A stretch of 64,000 nt of DNA, from positions 17,271 to 81,270 of the forward strand of contig NZ_FNBE01000007.1 in the NCBI RefSeq assembly GCF_900102195.1. The letters are read 5' to 3'. The stretch is from Pseudonocardia oroxyli. Its GTDB lineage: Bacteria; Actinomycetota; Actinomycetes; Mycobacteriales; Pseudonocardiaceae. The notes below the pieces were generated by a model that saw only the letters and a list, made by a program, of their open reading frames with translations, was not told the origin of the DNA and made no database searches. The position numbers and the translations under genes are program-made. Of this stretch, positions 52,632 through 62,426 are shown in pieces (position 1 is the first letter of the stretch; every line of letters begins with the position of its first letter).

Positions 52632-54044
52632 ATGGCCCGTACGAAGTTTCCCCCGCCCGATTTCGTCGTCGTCGCGAACCGGCTGCCGGTGGACCTGGAG
52701 AAGCTCCCCGACGGGGGTCGGCGCTGGAAGCGCAGCCCCGGTGGCCTGGTCACCGCCCTCGAGCCGATGCTGCGCGCCCGGGAGGGCGCGTGGGTGGGCT
52801 GGCCCGGCGTGCCGGACGTCGAGGTGGAGCCGCTGGTCGAGGACGGCCTGCAGCTGCACCCGGTGAACCTGACCGCGCAGGAGGTCGAGGACTACTACGA
52901 GGGCTTCTCCAACGGCACCCTCTGGCCGCTCTACCACGACGTGGTGGCCCCGCCCGCCTTCCACCGGCACTGGTGGCAGGCCTACGTCACGGTCAACGAG
53001 CGCTTCGCCGAGTACACCGCGAAGGTGGCGGCCAAGGGCGCCACGGTGTGGATCCAGGACTACCAGCTGCAGCTGATGCCCGGCATGCTGCGCGAGCTCC
53101 GCCCGGACCTCAAGATCGGCTTCTTCCTGCACATCCCGATGCCGCCGGTCGAGCTGTTCATGCAGCTCCCGTGGCGCACCCGGATCGTGGAGGGGCTGCT
53201 CGGCGCGGACGTCATCGGGTTCCACACCGCGGGCGGGGTCCGCAACTTCCGCTGGCTGGCGACCCGGCTGGCGGGCGCCGGGACGGTCCGCAACAAGACC
53301 AACGAGGTGACCGTGGGCCGCCGCACGATCACGCTCGGGGCCTTCCCCATCTCGATCGACTCGAAGCACCTCGACGAGCTCTCCCGGACCGACGCCGTGC
53401 AGAAGCGCGCCGCGCAGATCCGCGAGGACCTCGGGAACCCGTCGAAGGTCATCCTCGGCGTGGACCGGCTGGACTACACCAAGGGCATCGACGTGCGGCT
53501 GCGCGCCTTCCACGAGCTGCTGGAGGAGAACCGGGTCCAGGTCGAGGACACGGTGATGATCCAGCTCGCCACCCCCAGCCGGGAGCGGGTGGAGCACTAC
53601 CAGAAGATGCGGGACGAGATCGAGCTCGCCGTCGGCCGGATGAACGGCGAGTACGCCAACATCGGCCATCCCGCGGTGCACTACCTGCACCAGTCGCTGC
53701 CGCGGGAGGAGCTGGCCGCCTTCTTCGTCGCCGCGGACGTCATGCTCGTGACGCCGCTGCGGGACGGCATGAACCTCGTCGCGAAGGAGTACGTCGCCTG
53801 CCGCCACGACCTGGGCGGGGTGCTCGTGCTCAGCGAGTTCGCGGGCGCCGCGGTGGAGCTGACCAGCGCGCTGCTGGTCAACCCGCACGACACCGACGGG
53901 GTCAAGGAGACGCTCTACCAGGCGTTGACCATGGAACCCCAGGAGGGCCGCAAGCGGATGCGCACGCTGCGCAAACAGGTCATGAGCCACGACGTCGACC
54001 GGTGGGCCCGGTCGTTCCTGTCCGCGCTGGGGCTGGACACGTGA
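52632..54044 (+). CDS. otsA: Trehalose-6-phosphate synthase
   Basis: A 470-residue GT20 glycosyltransferase joining UDP/ADP-glucose to glucose-6-phosphate. It shows [69 protein letters not shown] and [18 protein letters not shown], all in canonical order. The ATG at 52632 is preceded by GGGAGG. It overlaps otsB by GTGA, so synthesis and dephosphorylation are coupled. The product is cytoplasmic trehalose, a stress protectant. Confidence 0.95.
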   Translation: MARTKFPPPDFVVVANRLPVDLEKLPDGGRRWKRSPGGLVTALEPMLRAREGAWVGWPGVPDVEVEPLVEDGLQLHPVNLTAQEVEDYYEGFSNGTLWPLYHDVVAPPAFHRHWWQAYVTVNERFAEYTAKVAAKGATVWIQDYQLQLMPGMLRELRPDLKIGFFLHIPMPPVELFMQLPWRTRIVEGLLGADVIGFHTAGGVRNFRWLATRLAGAGTVRNKTNEVTVGRRTITLGAFPISIDSKHLDELSRTDAVQKRAAQIREDLGNPSKVILGVDRLDYTKGIDVRLRAFHELLEENRVQVEDTVMIQLATPSRERVEHYQKMRDEIELAVGRMNGEYANIGHPAVHYLHQSLPREELAAFFVAADVMLVTPLRDGMNLVAKEYVACRHDLGGVLVLSEFAGAAVELTSALLVNPHDTDGVKETLYQALTMEPQEGRKRMRTLRKQVMSHDVDRWARSFLSALGLDT

Positions 54045-54793
54045 TCGATCTCGACGGCCTGGACGGTCCGCTCCTCGTCGCCCTGGACTTCGACGGGGTG
54101 CTCTCCCCCATCGTGCCCGTCCCGTCCGACGCGCGGCCGCTGCCCGAGTCCGCCGCGGCCGTCCGCGCGCTGGCCGAGGCCCCGGACACGCACGTCGTGC
54201 TGGTGTCCGGGCGCGGGCTCGCCGACCTGGCGGCGGTCTCGGGTTTCGGGCCGCCGGTCCTCATGGTCGGCAGCCACGGCGGCGAGTTCGGCCCCGGCCT
54301 GCTCGACGGCGACACCCCGCTGCTGACCGAGGAGCAGCAGGCGCTCAAGGAGAAGCTCACCCTGGCGCTCACCGACCTCGTCGAGGGCGCGGCCGGGGTC
54401 ACCCTCGAACACAAGCCCGCGGGCCTCGCCGTCCACGTCCGCAACGCCGCACCCGAGGTGGGCGAGCAGGTGCTGGACGCGGTCCGCCGCGGGCCGGCGA
54501 CCTGGGACGGCGTCGACGCGATCGAGGGCAAGTCGGTGATCGACCTCGCCGTGCTGCAGGTCAGCAAGGGCACGGCGGTGGACGCGCTGCGCGAGCGGTT
54601 CGGCGCGCGGGTGTTCTTCGCAGGGGACGACACCACCGACGAGACGGTCTTCACCCGGCTGCGGCCCGGGGACGTCGGCGTCAAGGTGGGTGAGGGCGAC
54701 ACCGCGGCCGCCCACCGGGTCACCGACCCCGCCGAGCTGTCGACCGTGCTGGCCGAGCTCACCAGCCGGAGAAAAACTCCTCGCGCTTCTTAG
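54041..54793 (+). CDS. otsB: Trehalose-6-phosphate phosphatase
   Basis: A 250-residue HAD-superfamily phosphatase. The nucleophile motif [10 protein letters not shown] is at ~res 14-23, motif II lies in [12 protein letters not shown], and the distal acidic motif is [13 protein letters not shown] (~190-202). It removes phosphate from the OtsA product. The start is the GTG at 54041 overlapping the otsA stop. The 3' end overlaps the convergent LacI gene by 35 bases. Confidence 0.93.
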   Translation: MIDLDGLDGPLLVALDFDGVLSPIVPVPSDARPLPESAAAVRALAEAPDTHVVLVSGRGLADLAAVSGFGPPVLMVGSHGGEFGPGLLDGDTPLLTEEQQALKEKLTLALTDLVEGAAGVTLEHKPAGLAVHVRNAAPEVGEQVLDAVRRGPATWDGVDAIEGKSVIDLAVLQVSKGTAVDALRERFGARVFFAGDDTTDETVFTRLRPGDVGVKVGEGDTAAAHRVTDPAELSTVLAELTSRRKTPRAS

Positions 54794-55862
54794 CGGGCCC
54801 GCTCGTGGCGCCCACGACCAGCTCGGTCGGCAGCACGACGTACTTGGGGGTGTTCCGGTCGCCGCGTTCGAGCAGCAGCTCGCCCGCGACCTGCCCCTTG
54901 CGCCGCACCGGCTGCCGCACGGTGGTGAGCCCGAGGCGGTCCGCCTCCGGCACGCCGTCGAACCCCGTCACCGTGAGCCTGCCCGGCACGTCGATCCCCT
55001 GCTCGGCGGCCCACTGCAGGGCCCCGATGGCGATGACGTCCGACGTGCAGACCAGGGCGGTGACGTCCGGGTGCCCCGCGAGCAGCTCGGCCGCGGCGGA
55101 GGCGCCCGCCTCCGGACTGTGCTCGAACCGCTCGACGACGGGGACGCTCGCCCAGTCCACGCCCACCTCGACCAGGGCGTCCCGGATCCCGCTGATCCGC
55201 TCCCGCTGCACGGGGTAGGACGTCTCCTGCTGCCGCGCGAGCGAGGCGGGGCCGTCCTGGCGCTGCGGGCCGAGCCGCATGCAGAGCACCCCGATCCGGC
55301 GGTGCCCGAGGCCGGTCAGGTGACGGCCGAGGGCCCGCATGCCGTCCCGGTCGTCGACGCTCACCCGGTCGACGCCCTCCACACCGATCGGCTGGTCGCA
55401 GATCACCGTGGGGACCGGCCGCTCCAGCACGGCCCGGAAGTGCGGGTCGTCCTCGCTGACCGAGTACACGACGAACCCGTCCACGCCCGCCTGGTGGACC
55501 GCGGCCACGTCCGCGTGCTCGGGGCTCACCGGGACCAGCAGCAGCCCCTGTCCGGCCTGCTCACAGGCCAGCGCGAGGCCCTCCAGGAAGCCGGTGGCCA
55601 CCGGGTCCCGGAACGCGTAGGACAGCGCCTCGGTGAGCAGCAGCCCGACGGCGCCGGCGCGGCGGGTGCGCAGCGAGCGCGCGACCGGGTCGGGGCCGGG
55701 GTAGCCGAGCCTGCGTGCCGCCTCGAGGACCTTCTCCCGCAGGGGCGCGGAGAGCTGGTCCGGGCGGTTGTAGGCGTTCGACACCGTGGTGCGGGACACG
55801 CCCAGCTCCGCGGCGAGCGACGCCAGCGTCGCGGGCCGTCTGACGTGGGGGGGACCGCTCAC
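54759..55862 (-). CDS. LacI-family regulator
   Basis: A 367-residue regulator from the GTG at 55862. The HTH is TLASLAAELGVSRTTVSNAYNRP (~res 12-34) and the sugar-binding-like effector domain follows (VGLLLTEALSYAFRDPVATG, VDRVSVDDRDGMRALGRHL, TGFDGVPEADRLGLTTVRQP). It is convergent with otsAB and divergent from the metal ABC operon. Its equivalent in mycobacteria (Rv3575c type) lies in the same neighbourhood of carD-cysS. The target is not evident; it need not control trehalose genes. Confidence 0.85.
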   Translation of the reverse strand: MSGPPHVRRPATLASLAAELGVSRTTVSNAYNRPDQLSAPLREKVLEAARRLGYPGPDPVARSLRTRRAGAVGLLLTEALSYAFRDPVATGFLEGLALACEQAGQGLLLVPVSPEHADVAAVHQAGVDGFVVYSVSEDDPHFRAVLERPVPTVICDQPIGVEGVDRVSVDDRDGMRALGRHLTGLGHRRIGVLCMRLGPQRQDGPASLARQQETSYPVQRERISGIRDALVEVGVDWASVPVVERFEHSPEAGASAAAELLAGHPDVTALVCTSDVIAIGALQWAAEQGIDVPGRLTVTGFDGVPEADRLGLTTVRQPVRRKGQVAGELLLERGDRNTPKYVVLPTELVVGATSGPAKKREEFFSGW

Positions 55863-55919
55863 ACCCCGAAAGGTAGCCGTCCGTGGTGGGCAGTCGGTAC
55901 CCCACCCGCTAGAGTGAAC

Positions 55920-55934
55920 TGACAACGGTTTTCA
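55920..55934. promoter_or_regulatory. Zur box of metal transporter operon
   Basis: TGACAACGGTTTTCA is a 7-1-7 near-palindrome that fits the actinobacterial zinc-uptake-regulator consensus (TGAAAAC-n-GTTTTCA type) with one mismatch. It lies 35 bases upstream of the solute-binding lipoprotein start and just upstream of the AT-rich ATAAAACC. Confidence 0.7.
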
Positions 55935-55968
55935 ATAAAACCATGCGCACAGGTTGATACGGAGCACG

Positions 55969-56928
55969 ATGAGAACGCGAGTCCCCACCACCCTGCTGGC
56001 CGTCACGGCCCTGTTCGGCCTCGCGGCCTGCGGCTCGTCCACCGACACCGCGGCCCCCGCCGAGGCGGCCAAGCCGGTCGTCGTGGCGTCCACCGACGTC
56101 TACGGCAGCATCGCGACGGCGGTCGGCGGCGACCTCGTCGAGGTGCGGTCGATCATCGACTCGCCCTCGGCCGACCCGCACGAGTACGAGGCCACCCCGG
56201 CGGACGCGGCGGCCGTGGCGCGCGCCGCGATCGTCGTCAAGAACGGCGGGGGGTACGACTCCTTCGCCGACCGGCTCGTCGCGTCCGCGGGCACGAACCC
56301 GACGGTGATCGACGCCGTCACGCTGTCCGGGCTGGAGGGCGCCGAGGAGGAGACGCACGCCGGGGAGTCCCCCGAGGAGCACGCGGAACACGCGCACGGC
56401 GAGTTCAACGAGCACGTCTGGTACGACCTGGGCACCGTCCGCACGGTGGCGAACCAGCTGGCCACCGACCTGGGGGCGAAGGACGCGGCCCACGCCGCGA
56501 CCTACACCGCCAACGCCCAGGCCTTCGGCGCGGACCTCGACGCCCTCCAGCAGAAGGTCGACGCCATCAAGGCGACCCACGACGGCCAGGCGATCGCCGT
56601 GACCGAGCCGGTGCCGCTCTACCTGACCGACGCCGCAGGCCTGCGGAACATCACCCCGGAGGCCTTCTCCGAGGCCGTCGAGGAGGGCAACGACCCCGCG
56701 GCCGCGGTGCTCGCCGAGACCCTGCAGGTCGTGCCGACGGCGAAGGTCGTGGTGTCGAACAGCCAGACGGAGAGCGCGTCGACCCAGGAGGTCGAGCGGG
56801 CGGCGACCGCGGCGAACGTTCCGGTCGTGCCCTTCAGCGAGACCTTGCCGGACGGCGTCGACTCCTACGTCGCCTGGCAGACCGGCCAGCTGGACGCGCT
56901 GACCGGAGCCCTGAACCGCGCGGCGTGA
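55969..56928 (+). CDS. Zinc/manganese ABC transporter binding lipoprotein
   Basis: A 319-residue cluster 9 solute-binding protein. The signal peptide ends LAAC with lipidated Cys21. Metal ligands are expected from DPHEYE, from NEHVWYD, and from the Glu/Asp region near VTEPVPLYLT. A His/Glu-rich loop (EEETHAGESPEEHAEHAHGE, ~res 124-143) is typical of zinc-binding members. GGAG precedes the ATG at 55969. It heads a three-gene operon behind a Zur box, which favours zinc over manganese. Confidence 0.87.
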   Translation: MRTRVPTTLLAVTALFGLAACGSSTDTAAPAEAAKPVVVASTDVYGSIATAVGGDLVEVRSIIDSPSADPHEYEATPADAAAVARAAIVVKNGGGYDSFADRLVASAGTNPTVIDAVTLSGLEGAEEETHAGESPEEHAEHAHGEFNEHVWYDLGTVRTVANQLATDLGAKDAAHAATYTANAQAFGADLDALQQKVDAIKATHDGQAIAVTEPVPLYLTDAAGLRNITPEAFSEAVEEGNDPAAAVLAETLQVVPTAKVVVSNSQTESASTQEVERAATAANVPVVPFSETLPDGVDSYVAWQTGQLDALTGALNRAA

Positions 56929-57788
56929 ACGGCGGCGTGAACAATGCGGCCATGACTCCTGCCGTGTCCCTGCGCGGCGCCTCGGTCCGCTTCGGGGCCC
57001 GGCAGCTCTGGGACGGGCTGGACCTCGACGTCCGACCCGGTGAGTTCCTGGCGGTACTGGGTCCGAACGGATCGGGCAAGACCACCCTGCTGCGCGTGCT
57101 GCTCGGCCTCCAGCCCCTCGTCGCGGGCGAGGTGCTGGTGGGCGGGGCGCCCGCGCGGCGGGGCGGCGGGGGCATCGGGTACGTGCCGCAGCAGAAGGCG
57201 CTCCCGGAGGACCTGCCGCTGCGCGCGGCGGACCTCGTGGGCCTCGGACTCGACGGCCACCGCTGGGGCCTGGGCCTGGGCGGGCGCCGGGCCCGCCGGG
57301 AGCGGGTCGCCGCGGCGCTGGAGTCGGTCGGCGCCACCCGGTACGCGAACGAGCCCGTCGGGCGGCTCTCGGGCGGCGAGCAGCAGCGGCTGCGGGTCGC
57401 CCAGGCGCTGGTCGGCGACCCGTCCGTGCTGCTCTGCGACGAGCCGCTGCTCTCCCTGGACCTCGCCAACCAGCGCGTCGTCAGCGCGCTGATCGACGCG
57501 CGACGGCGCACCGCGGACACGGCCGTGGTGTTCGTGACGCACGAGATCAACCCGGTCCTCCCGCTCGTCGACCGGATCCTCTACCTCGTGGGCGGCCGGT
57601 TCCGGATCGGCACGCCGGACGAGGTGATGACCTCGGCGACGCTCTCCGAGCTCTACGGCACCGACGTGGAGGTGCTGCGGGTGCGGAACCGGCTCGTCGT
57701 CGTGGGGGCCGAGGACCAGCACGCGCACCACGCGGAGGCGCAGCTCGCGGAGCCGACCATCGGCGGGGAGGCGGCGTGGACCGCCTGA
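56925..57788 (+). CDS. Zinc/manganese ABC transporter ATPase
   Basis: An ATPase of 287 residues if the GTG overlapping the upstream stop is used; the ATG at 56952 is an alternative and gives a start more like other family members. Walker A is GPNGSGKTT, the signature LSGGEQQR, Walker B VLLCDEPLLSLD, and the switch His in VTHEINP. It energises metal import by the cluster 9 system encoded around it. The C-terminal tail HAHHAEAQ is His-containing. Confidence 0.87.
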   Translation: MNGGVNNAAMTPAVSLRGASVRFGARQLWDGLDLDVRPGEFLAVLGPNGSGKTTLLRVLLGLQPLVAGEVLVGGAPARRGGGGIGYVPQQKALPEDLPLRAADLVGLGLDGHRWGLGLGGRRARRERVAAALESVGATRYANEPVGRLSGGEQQRLRVAQALVGDPSVLLCDEPLLSLDLANQRVVSALIDARRRTADTAVVFVTHEINPVLPLVDRILYLVGGRFRIGTPDEVMTSATLSELYGTDVEVLRVRNRLVVVGAEDQHAHHAEAQLAEPTIGGEAAWTA

Positions 57789-58618
57789 TCTCGTTCGACG
57801 GTGTGGGGGAGCTGCTCGGGCTGCCCTTCGTCCAGAACGCGTTCCTCGCCGCGGCCGTGCTCGGGCTGGTCGCGGGCGCGCTCGCACCGCTGATCGTCGC
57901 CCGCGGGATGGGCTTCGCCGTGCACGGCACGGCCGAGCTCGCCTTCACCGGTGGTGCCGCCGCGCTGCTGGCCGGGATCTCGGTCAGTGTCGGGGCCGTG
58001 GTCGGCGCGGCGATCGCCGGGCTGGTGTTCGGCCTGCTGGGGCTGCGCCAGCGCGAGCGGGACTCCGTGATCGGCGTCGTGCTCGCGTTCGGGCTGGGGC
58101 TCGGCGTCCTGCTGCTCGCCCTCTACGACGGCCGGGCGGCGAACAAGTTCGGCCTGCTCACGGGCTCGATCGTGTCCGTGGACAGCGGCAACATCGCCGT
58201 TCTCGTCGGGGTGACGGTCGTGGTGCTCGCCGTGTTGGCGGTGATCTACCGGCCGCTGCTGTTCGCCAGCGCGGACCCGGACGTCGCGGTGGCCCGCGGC
58301 GTCCCGGTCCGGATGCTGTCCCCGCTGTTCGCCGTCCTCGTCGCCCTGACGACCGCCCTGGCCGTCCCGATCGTCGGCGCGATCCTGGTGCTGTCCGTGA
58401 CGATCATCCCGGGCGCCGCGGCGGCCAGGGTCACCGCGAGCCCGGTCAGGGCCACGATCCTGGCGGTCGCGATCGCCGAGCTCTCGCTGCTCGGCGGCAC
58501 CCTGCTGTCCCTGGCCCCGGGCCTCCCGATCAGCGGGTACGTGGCCACCCTGGCGTTCCTGAGCTACCTGGTCTGTCGGGTGGTCGGGCGGCGGCGGGGC
58601 GCGGTGCGCGCGACCTAG
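57776..58618 (+). CDS. Zinc/manganese ABC transporter permease
   Basis: A 280-residue ABC-3 family permease with eight or so membrane spans (FLAAAVLGLVAGALAPLIVA, AVVGAAIAGLVFGLLGL, IAVLVGVTVVVLAVLAVIY, LTTALAVPIVGAILVLSVTI). It overlaps the ATPase gene by 13 bases. It forms the transmembrane part of the importer. A perfect 40-base palindrome follows the stop by two bases and probably terminates the operon. Confidence 0.87.
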   Translation: MDRLISFDGVGELLGLPFVQNAFLAAAVLGLVAGALAPLIVARGMGFAVHGTAELAFTGGAAALLAGISVSVGAVVGAAIAGLVFGLLGLRQRERDSVIGVVLAFGLGLGVLLLALYDGRAANKFGLLTGSIVSVDSGNIAVLVGVTVVVLAVLAVIYRPLLFASADPDVAVARGVPVRMLSPLFAVLVALTTALAVPIVGAILVLSVTIIPGAAAARVTASPVRATILAVAIAELSLLGGTLLSLAPGLPISGYVATLAFLSYLVCRVVGRRRGAVRAT

Positions 58619-58620
58619 CC

Positions 58621-58660
58621 GTGAGCGGCGATAGTCGCCATGGCGACTATCGCCGCTCAC
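58621..58660. repeat. Intergenic palindrome, copy 2 (probable terminator)
   Basis: GTGAGCGGCGATAGTCGCC at 58621-58639 and its complement at 58642-58660 make a perfect 40-base palindrome centred on CCATGG. It differs from copy 1 (39174) by compensating changes in the stem, which suggests that base-pairing is maintained. It lies two bases after the permease stop, and the stop of the opposite-strand SDR remnant falls inside it. Confidence 0.85.
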
Positions 58661-59165
58661 GACATGGTGAAGACCCCGGGATCCTGCAGGGCCTTCTTGC
58701 CCGTGGCGCTCCACTCGTCGGCCACGACCTCGATCTCGTCGCGCTCGACGGCATCGAGCGCGAGTCGGGCGAGCTCGGCCGGGGCGATCTTCCGGGGAAC
58801 GAGAACCAGGACAGCGCGGACAGGACGTTGACCAGCCCCTTCAGCCCCGGCGCGAAGGCGCGGGTGACGTTCAGCGTGCCGAAGTGGTGGACCTCCATCT
58901 CGCGGCGGATCTCCGCGAGGTCCCCGGTGAGCAGCCCCTGCCCGGTCGAGATCCCGGCGTTGTTCACCAGGAGGGTCACGTCCGGGGCCGCTTCGGCCGC
59001 CGCGGCGGCCGACGCCGGGTCGGTCACGTCGAGCGGGAGGACCTCGACCCCGGCGAGATCGACGGTCTCCGGACGACGGGCGGTCGCGTCGACCTTCGCG
59101 CCGCGCTCGACGAGGGCCTCGGCGAAGGCACGGCCGAGGCCGCGATTGCTCACCGCCGAGCGCAC
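58657..59165 (-). pseudogene. SDR oxidoreductase remnant
   Basis: The minus strand begins without a proper start in RGLGRAFAEALVERGAKVDA, keeps VTLLVNNAGISTGQGLLTGD and HHFGTLNVTRAFAPGLKG, reaches VNVLSALSWFSFP, and then skips the YxxxK active-site region. After a frame change it resumes at APAELARLALDAVERDEIEV and ends with a TGA at 58659-58657. Loss of the nucleotide-binding start, loss of the catalytic Tyr-Lys, and a frameshift make it inactive. Confidence 0.8.
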
Positions 59166-59439
59166 CGCGAGCGGGCAGCGGCGCTACCCCGACCACGCGG
59201 TCGACCGGGTTCGGCTGGTGCAGCAGCTCTACCAGGCCGGACTGTCGTCGAAGACCATCGCGGACCTCATGCCGTGCATCGACGCGAACGAGAGCACGCC
59301 GGAGTCCCGCGCCCGGCTCGCCGCGGAGCGGGATCGCCTGAACCGGCAGATCGCGGAGCTCACCGCGACCAGGGACCGTCTGGACGCGGTCATCCTCGCG
59401 TCCACCGACCCGGCCCGCGGCTGCGTCGTCAGGTCGTGA
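59165..59439 (+). pseudogene. MerR-family regulator remnant, 5'-truncated
   Basis: The plus strand encodes the second half of a MerR regulator: GQRRYPDHAVDRVRLVQQLY, then GLSSKTIADLMPCIDA and a dimerisation helix ARLAAERDRLNRQIAELTAT, ending at a TGA at 59439. The first HTH half is missing. It abuts the 5'-truncated SDR head to head, so one deletion seems to have removed both starts and their shared promoter. MerR-SDR divergent pairs are common. Confidence 0.75.
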
Positions 59440-59516
59440 GTGGCGATGGTCGCTCCGGCGACTCCGTTCACCCGCCCCGTCGCTCCGCTCCAGCCGGCCC
59501 CCGGCCGCCGCTCACG
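59436..59516. repeat. Damaged copy of the intergenic palindrome
   Basis: GTGAGTGGCGATGGTCGC starts at 59436 and is followed by TCCG and GCGACT. The complementary arm then breaks off; CCGCTCAC appears only at 59508-59515 after ~40 unrelated bases. It looks like a third copy of the 39174/58621 palindrome interrupted by an insertion and partial loss. Confidence 0.55.
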
Positions 59517-59520
59517 GGGG

Positions 59521-60486
59521 TCAGCGGGCGAGGCGACGGCGGCGGGCGACCTCGGCGAGGACCACGCCGGTGGCCACCGACGCGTTCAGCGACTCCACGG
59601 GCCCGGCCATCGGGATCGAGACCGTCACGTCGCAGGACTGGCGGACCAGCCGCGACAGGCCCTTGCCCTCCGACCCGGTCACGATCACCAGGGGGTCGGT
59701 GGCGAGGTCGAACTCGTCCAGCGTGACGTCGCCCTCCGCGTCGAGGCCCGCCACCATCAGCCCGGTCTGGGCGTACTCGCGCAGCGTCCGGGTGAGGTTC
59801 GTGGCGCGGGCGACCGGCAGCCGGGCGGCGGTACCCGCCGAGGTCCGCCAGGCCACCGCGGTCATGCCCGCCGACCGCCGCTGCGGCACCACGACCCCGT
59901 GTCCGCCGAACGCGCTGACCGAACGCACCACGGCGCCGAGGTTCCGCGGGTCCGTCACCCCGTCGAGCGCGACGATCAGCGCCGGGTTCCCCGAGTCCGT
60001 CGCCGCCTCCAGCAGCTCGTCCGGGTGGGCGTAGGAGTAGGGCGGGATCTGCAGCGCGATGCCCTGGTGCAGGGCACCCCCGGAGATCCGGTCCAGCTCG
60101 TTGCGCTCGACCTCGAGGATCGCCAGGCCCAGGTCCGCCGCGAGGTGCACCGACTCGGCCACCCGCTCGTCACCGGTGGAGCCGACGGCGACCCGCAGCG
60201 CCGTCGCGGGCACGCCCGCCCGCAGGCACTCGAGCACGGGGTTGCGCCCGAGCACGGTCTCCGGGACGTCCCCGTCCTGGGGTCGCCGACCGCCGCCGCG
60301 GCGGCCCGCGACCCGGTCCTTCGCGGCGGCCCGGCGCGCGGCGGGATGCCCCTTGCGCTCCGAGGCGCGCGGGGTGGGTCCCTTGCCCTCCAGCTGCTTG
60401 CGCCGCTGTCCGCCCGAGCCGACGACGGCGCCCTTCTTCGTGCCTTCCTTGCGCACCGCACCGCGGCGCTTGGAGTTGCCGGCCAT
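59521..60486 (-). CDS. rlmB: 23S rRNA (guanosine-2'-O)-methyltransferase RlmB
   Basis: A 321-residue SpoU/TrmH-type (SPOUT) methyltransferase. A basic, disordered N-terminal ~75 residues precedes the substrate-binding domain ([16 protein letters not shown]). The catalytic domain contains [15 protein letters not shown] (motif 1), [12 protein letters not shown] (motif 2) and [20 protein letters not shown] (motif 3), which form the trefoil-knot SAM site. It modifies G2251-equivalent in 23S rRNA. It follows cysS by 21 bases, the usual actinobacterial order. Confidence 0.92.
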   Translation of the reverse strand: MAGNSKRRGAVRKEGTKKGAVVGSGGQRRKQLEGKGPTPRASERKGHPAARRAAAKDRVAGRRGGGRRPQDGDVPETVLGRNPVLECLRAGVPATALRVAVGSTGDERVAESVHLAADLGLAILEVERNELDRISGGALHQGIALQIPPYSYAHPDELLEAATDSGNPALIVALDGVTDPRNLGAVVRSVSAFGGHGVVVPQRRSAGMTAVAWRTSAGTAARLPVARATNLTRTLREYAQTGLMVAGLDAEGDVTLDEFDLATDPLVIVTGSEGKGLSRLVRQSCDVTVSIPMAGPVESLNASVATGVVLAEVARRRRLAR

Positions 60487-60507
60487 GATCCCTTGCTCTT
60501 CGGTTGC

Positions 60508-61899
60508 TCAGTCGTCTTTGAGTGACCACGTGGGACCGTCGGCGCCGTCCTCGACGCTGATCCCCGCGGCCAGCAGGCGGTCGCGCACGGCGTCCGCCTC
60601 GGTGAAGTCCTTGGCCTTGCGCGCCGCCTGGCGGCGCTCCAACATCTCCTCGACCAGCGAGGACAGTGCACCCACGGCCGCGGTGTCCGTGCCGCCGGAG
60701 CGCCAGCGCGGATCCAGCGGATCCACACCGAGCACCGCGGTCATCGCGCGGACCGCCTCGGCCGCGGCCAGGGCGGTCTTCCGGTCGCCCTTGTCCAGGG
60801 CGGCGTTGCCGTCTCGCACCGTCGTGTGGACGACCGCGAGCCCGCCCGGCGTGCCCAGGTCGTCGTCGAGCACCGCGGCGAACTCCGCGGGCACCTCGTC
60901 CGCTATCTCCGGCGCGCCGATGCGCTCGGTCACCCGGTTCACGAACGACTCGATCCGGCGGTAGGCCGCCACGGCCTCCGACAGCGCCGCGTCCGAGTAC
61001 TCGATCGCGGACCGGTAGTGCGGCCCCACCAGGTAGTACCGCAGCTCGACGCCGCGGACCCGCTGCAGCAGCGCGTCGATCGACAGGGTGTTGCCGAGCG
61101 ACTTGGACATCTTCTCGCCGCCCATGGTGACCCAGGCGTTGTGCAGCCAGTAGTTCGCGAACGGGTCGCCCGCGGCCTGGGACTGGGCGCGCTCGTTCTC
61201 GTGGTGCGGGAACACCAGGTCCAGCCCGCCGCCGTGCAGGTCGAACTGCGGGCCGAGGTAGGTGGTGGCCATGGCGGAGCACTCCAGGTGCCAGCCGGGC
61301 CTGCCCTCGCCCCACGGGGTGGGCCACGCGGGCTCACCGGGCTTGGCGCCCTTCCAGAGCGTGAAGTCCAGCGGGTCCCGCTTGGTGGCGGACTCGCCCT
61401 CGCCCTGGGCCACGTCGTCCACCTTCTGGCCGGACAGCTGCCCGTAGCCGGGGAAGGTGCGCACGGCGAAGTAGACGTCTCCCCCCGCGGCGTAGGCGTG
61501 CCCGCCCTCGATCAGCCGCTCGATGTAGGTGACCATCTGGGTGACGTGCCCGGTCGCCCGCGGCTCCAGGCTCGCGGGCAGGCAGCCCAGCGCGTCGTAC
61601 GCCGCGGAGAAGGCGCGCTCGTGCGTGGCCGCCCACTCCCACCAGGGCCGACCCGCCTCGCTCGCCTTGCGGAGGATCTTGTCGTCGATGTCGGTGACGT
61701 TGCGGACCAGCGTGACGTCGTAGCCCCGCCGGGTCATCCACCGGCGCAGCACGTCGTAGTTCAGCGAGCTGCGCACGTGCCCGATGTGGGGCAGGCCCTG
61801 CACCGTGGCGCCACAGACGTACATCGACACGGCTCCGGCCCGCAGCGGCACGAAGTCGCGCTGCTTCCTGGTCAGGGTGTCGAAGAGTCGGACGCTCAC
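60508..61899 (-). CDS. cysS: Cysteinyl-tRNA synthetase
   Basis: A 463-residue class I aminoacyl-tRNA synthetase charging tRNA-Cys. It shows the HIGH-type motif [10 protein letters not shown], zinc ligands including Cys in YVCGATV and [10 protein letters not shown] with HHENE, and the KMSKS loop [10 protein letters not shown]. The start is the GTG at 61899; TACTCT seven bases upstream suggests a leaderless transcript. The length is normal for the family. Confidence 0.95.
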   Translation of the reverse strand: MSVRLFDTLTRKQRDFVPLRAGAVSMYVCGATVQGLPHIGHVRSSLNYDVLRRWMTRRGYDVTLVRNVTDIDDKILRKASEAGRPWWEWAATHERAFSAAYDALGCLPASLEPRATGHVTQMVTYIERLIEGGHAYAAGGDVYFAVRTFPGYGQLSGQKVDDVAQGEGESATKRDPLDFTLWKGAKPGEPAWPTPWGEGRPGWHLECSAMATTYLGPQFDLHGGGLDLVFPHHENERAQSQAAGDPFANYWLHNAWVTMGGEKMSKSLGNTLSIDALLQRVRGVELRYYLVGPHYRSAIEYSDAALSEAVAAYRRIESFVNRVTERIGAPEIADEVPAEFAAVLDDDLGTPGGLAVVHTTVRDGNAALDKGDRKTALAAAEAVRAMTAVLGVDPLDPRWRSGGTDTAAVGALSSLVEEMLERRQAARKAKDFTEADAVRDRLLAAGISVEDGADGPTWSLKDD

Positions 61900-61996
61900 C
61901 TTTACCAGAGTACGGACGCCCTGGTACCGGCACCGCGGCAGGTCTGCATCACATTCCTCCACGACGCCGGACGGTCCGCCCGGCACGCTGGGCGGC

Positions 61997-62416
61997 ATGA
62001 CGACCTACGAGCAGCTCCACCCCCGCCTCGTCGTCCGCGGCGCGGACAAGGCCATCGCGTTCTACCGGCGCGCCTTCGGTGCCGAGCTCGTCGAGCACTA
62101 CACCGCGCCGGACGGCACGGTGGTCCACGCCCTGCTGCGGGCGGGCGCCGCCGTCTGGGCGGTCAAGGACGCCGACGAGTACGACCCGCCGACGCCGACG
62201 ATCCAGGCCCTCTACGTCTCCGACGCCGACGCCGTGGGCGCGGCCATGGAGGCGGCGGGCGCCACCGTGCGGTTCCCGATCGCCGACCACCCCTACGGCG
62301 AACGCGGCGGCCGGTTCACCGACCCGTTCGGCCACCAGTGGATGGTGTCCCAGCGCACGGAGGACCTGACCCCGGAGGAGGTCCGGGAACGCACGCGGAC
62401 GATGTTCGAGTCCTGA
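61997..62416 (+). CDS. VOC-family (glyoxalase-like) protein
   Basis: A 139-residue single-domain protein of the vicinal-oxygen-chelate fold with paired beta-alpha-beta-beta-beta modules: [20 protein letters not shown], then [20 protein letters not shown] and [15 protein letters not shown]. It resembles PhnB-type proteins. His and Glu metal-ligand positions can be guessed only partly. It stands alone, divergent from cysS and convergent with ispF. Confidence 0.8.
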   Translation: MTTYEQLHPRLVVRGADKAIAFYRRAFGAELVEHYTAPDGTVVHALLRAGAAVWAVKDADEYDPPTPTIQALYVSDADAVGAAMEAAGATVRFPIADHPYGERGGRFTDPFGHQWMVSQRTEDLTPEEVRERTRTMFES

Positions 62417-62426
62417 GCCGGCGCCC

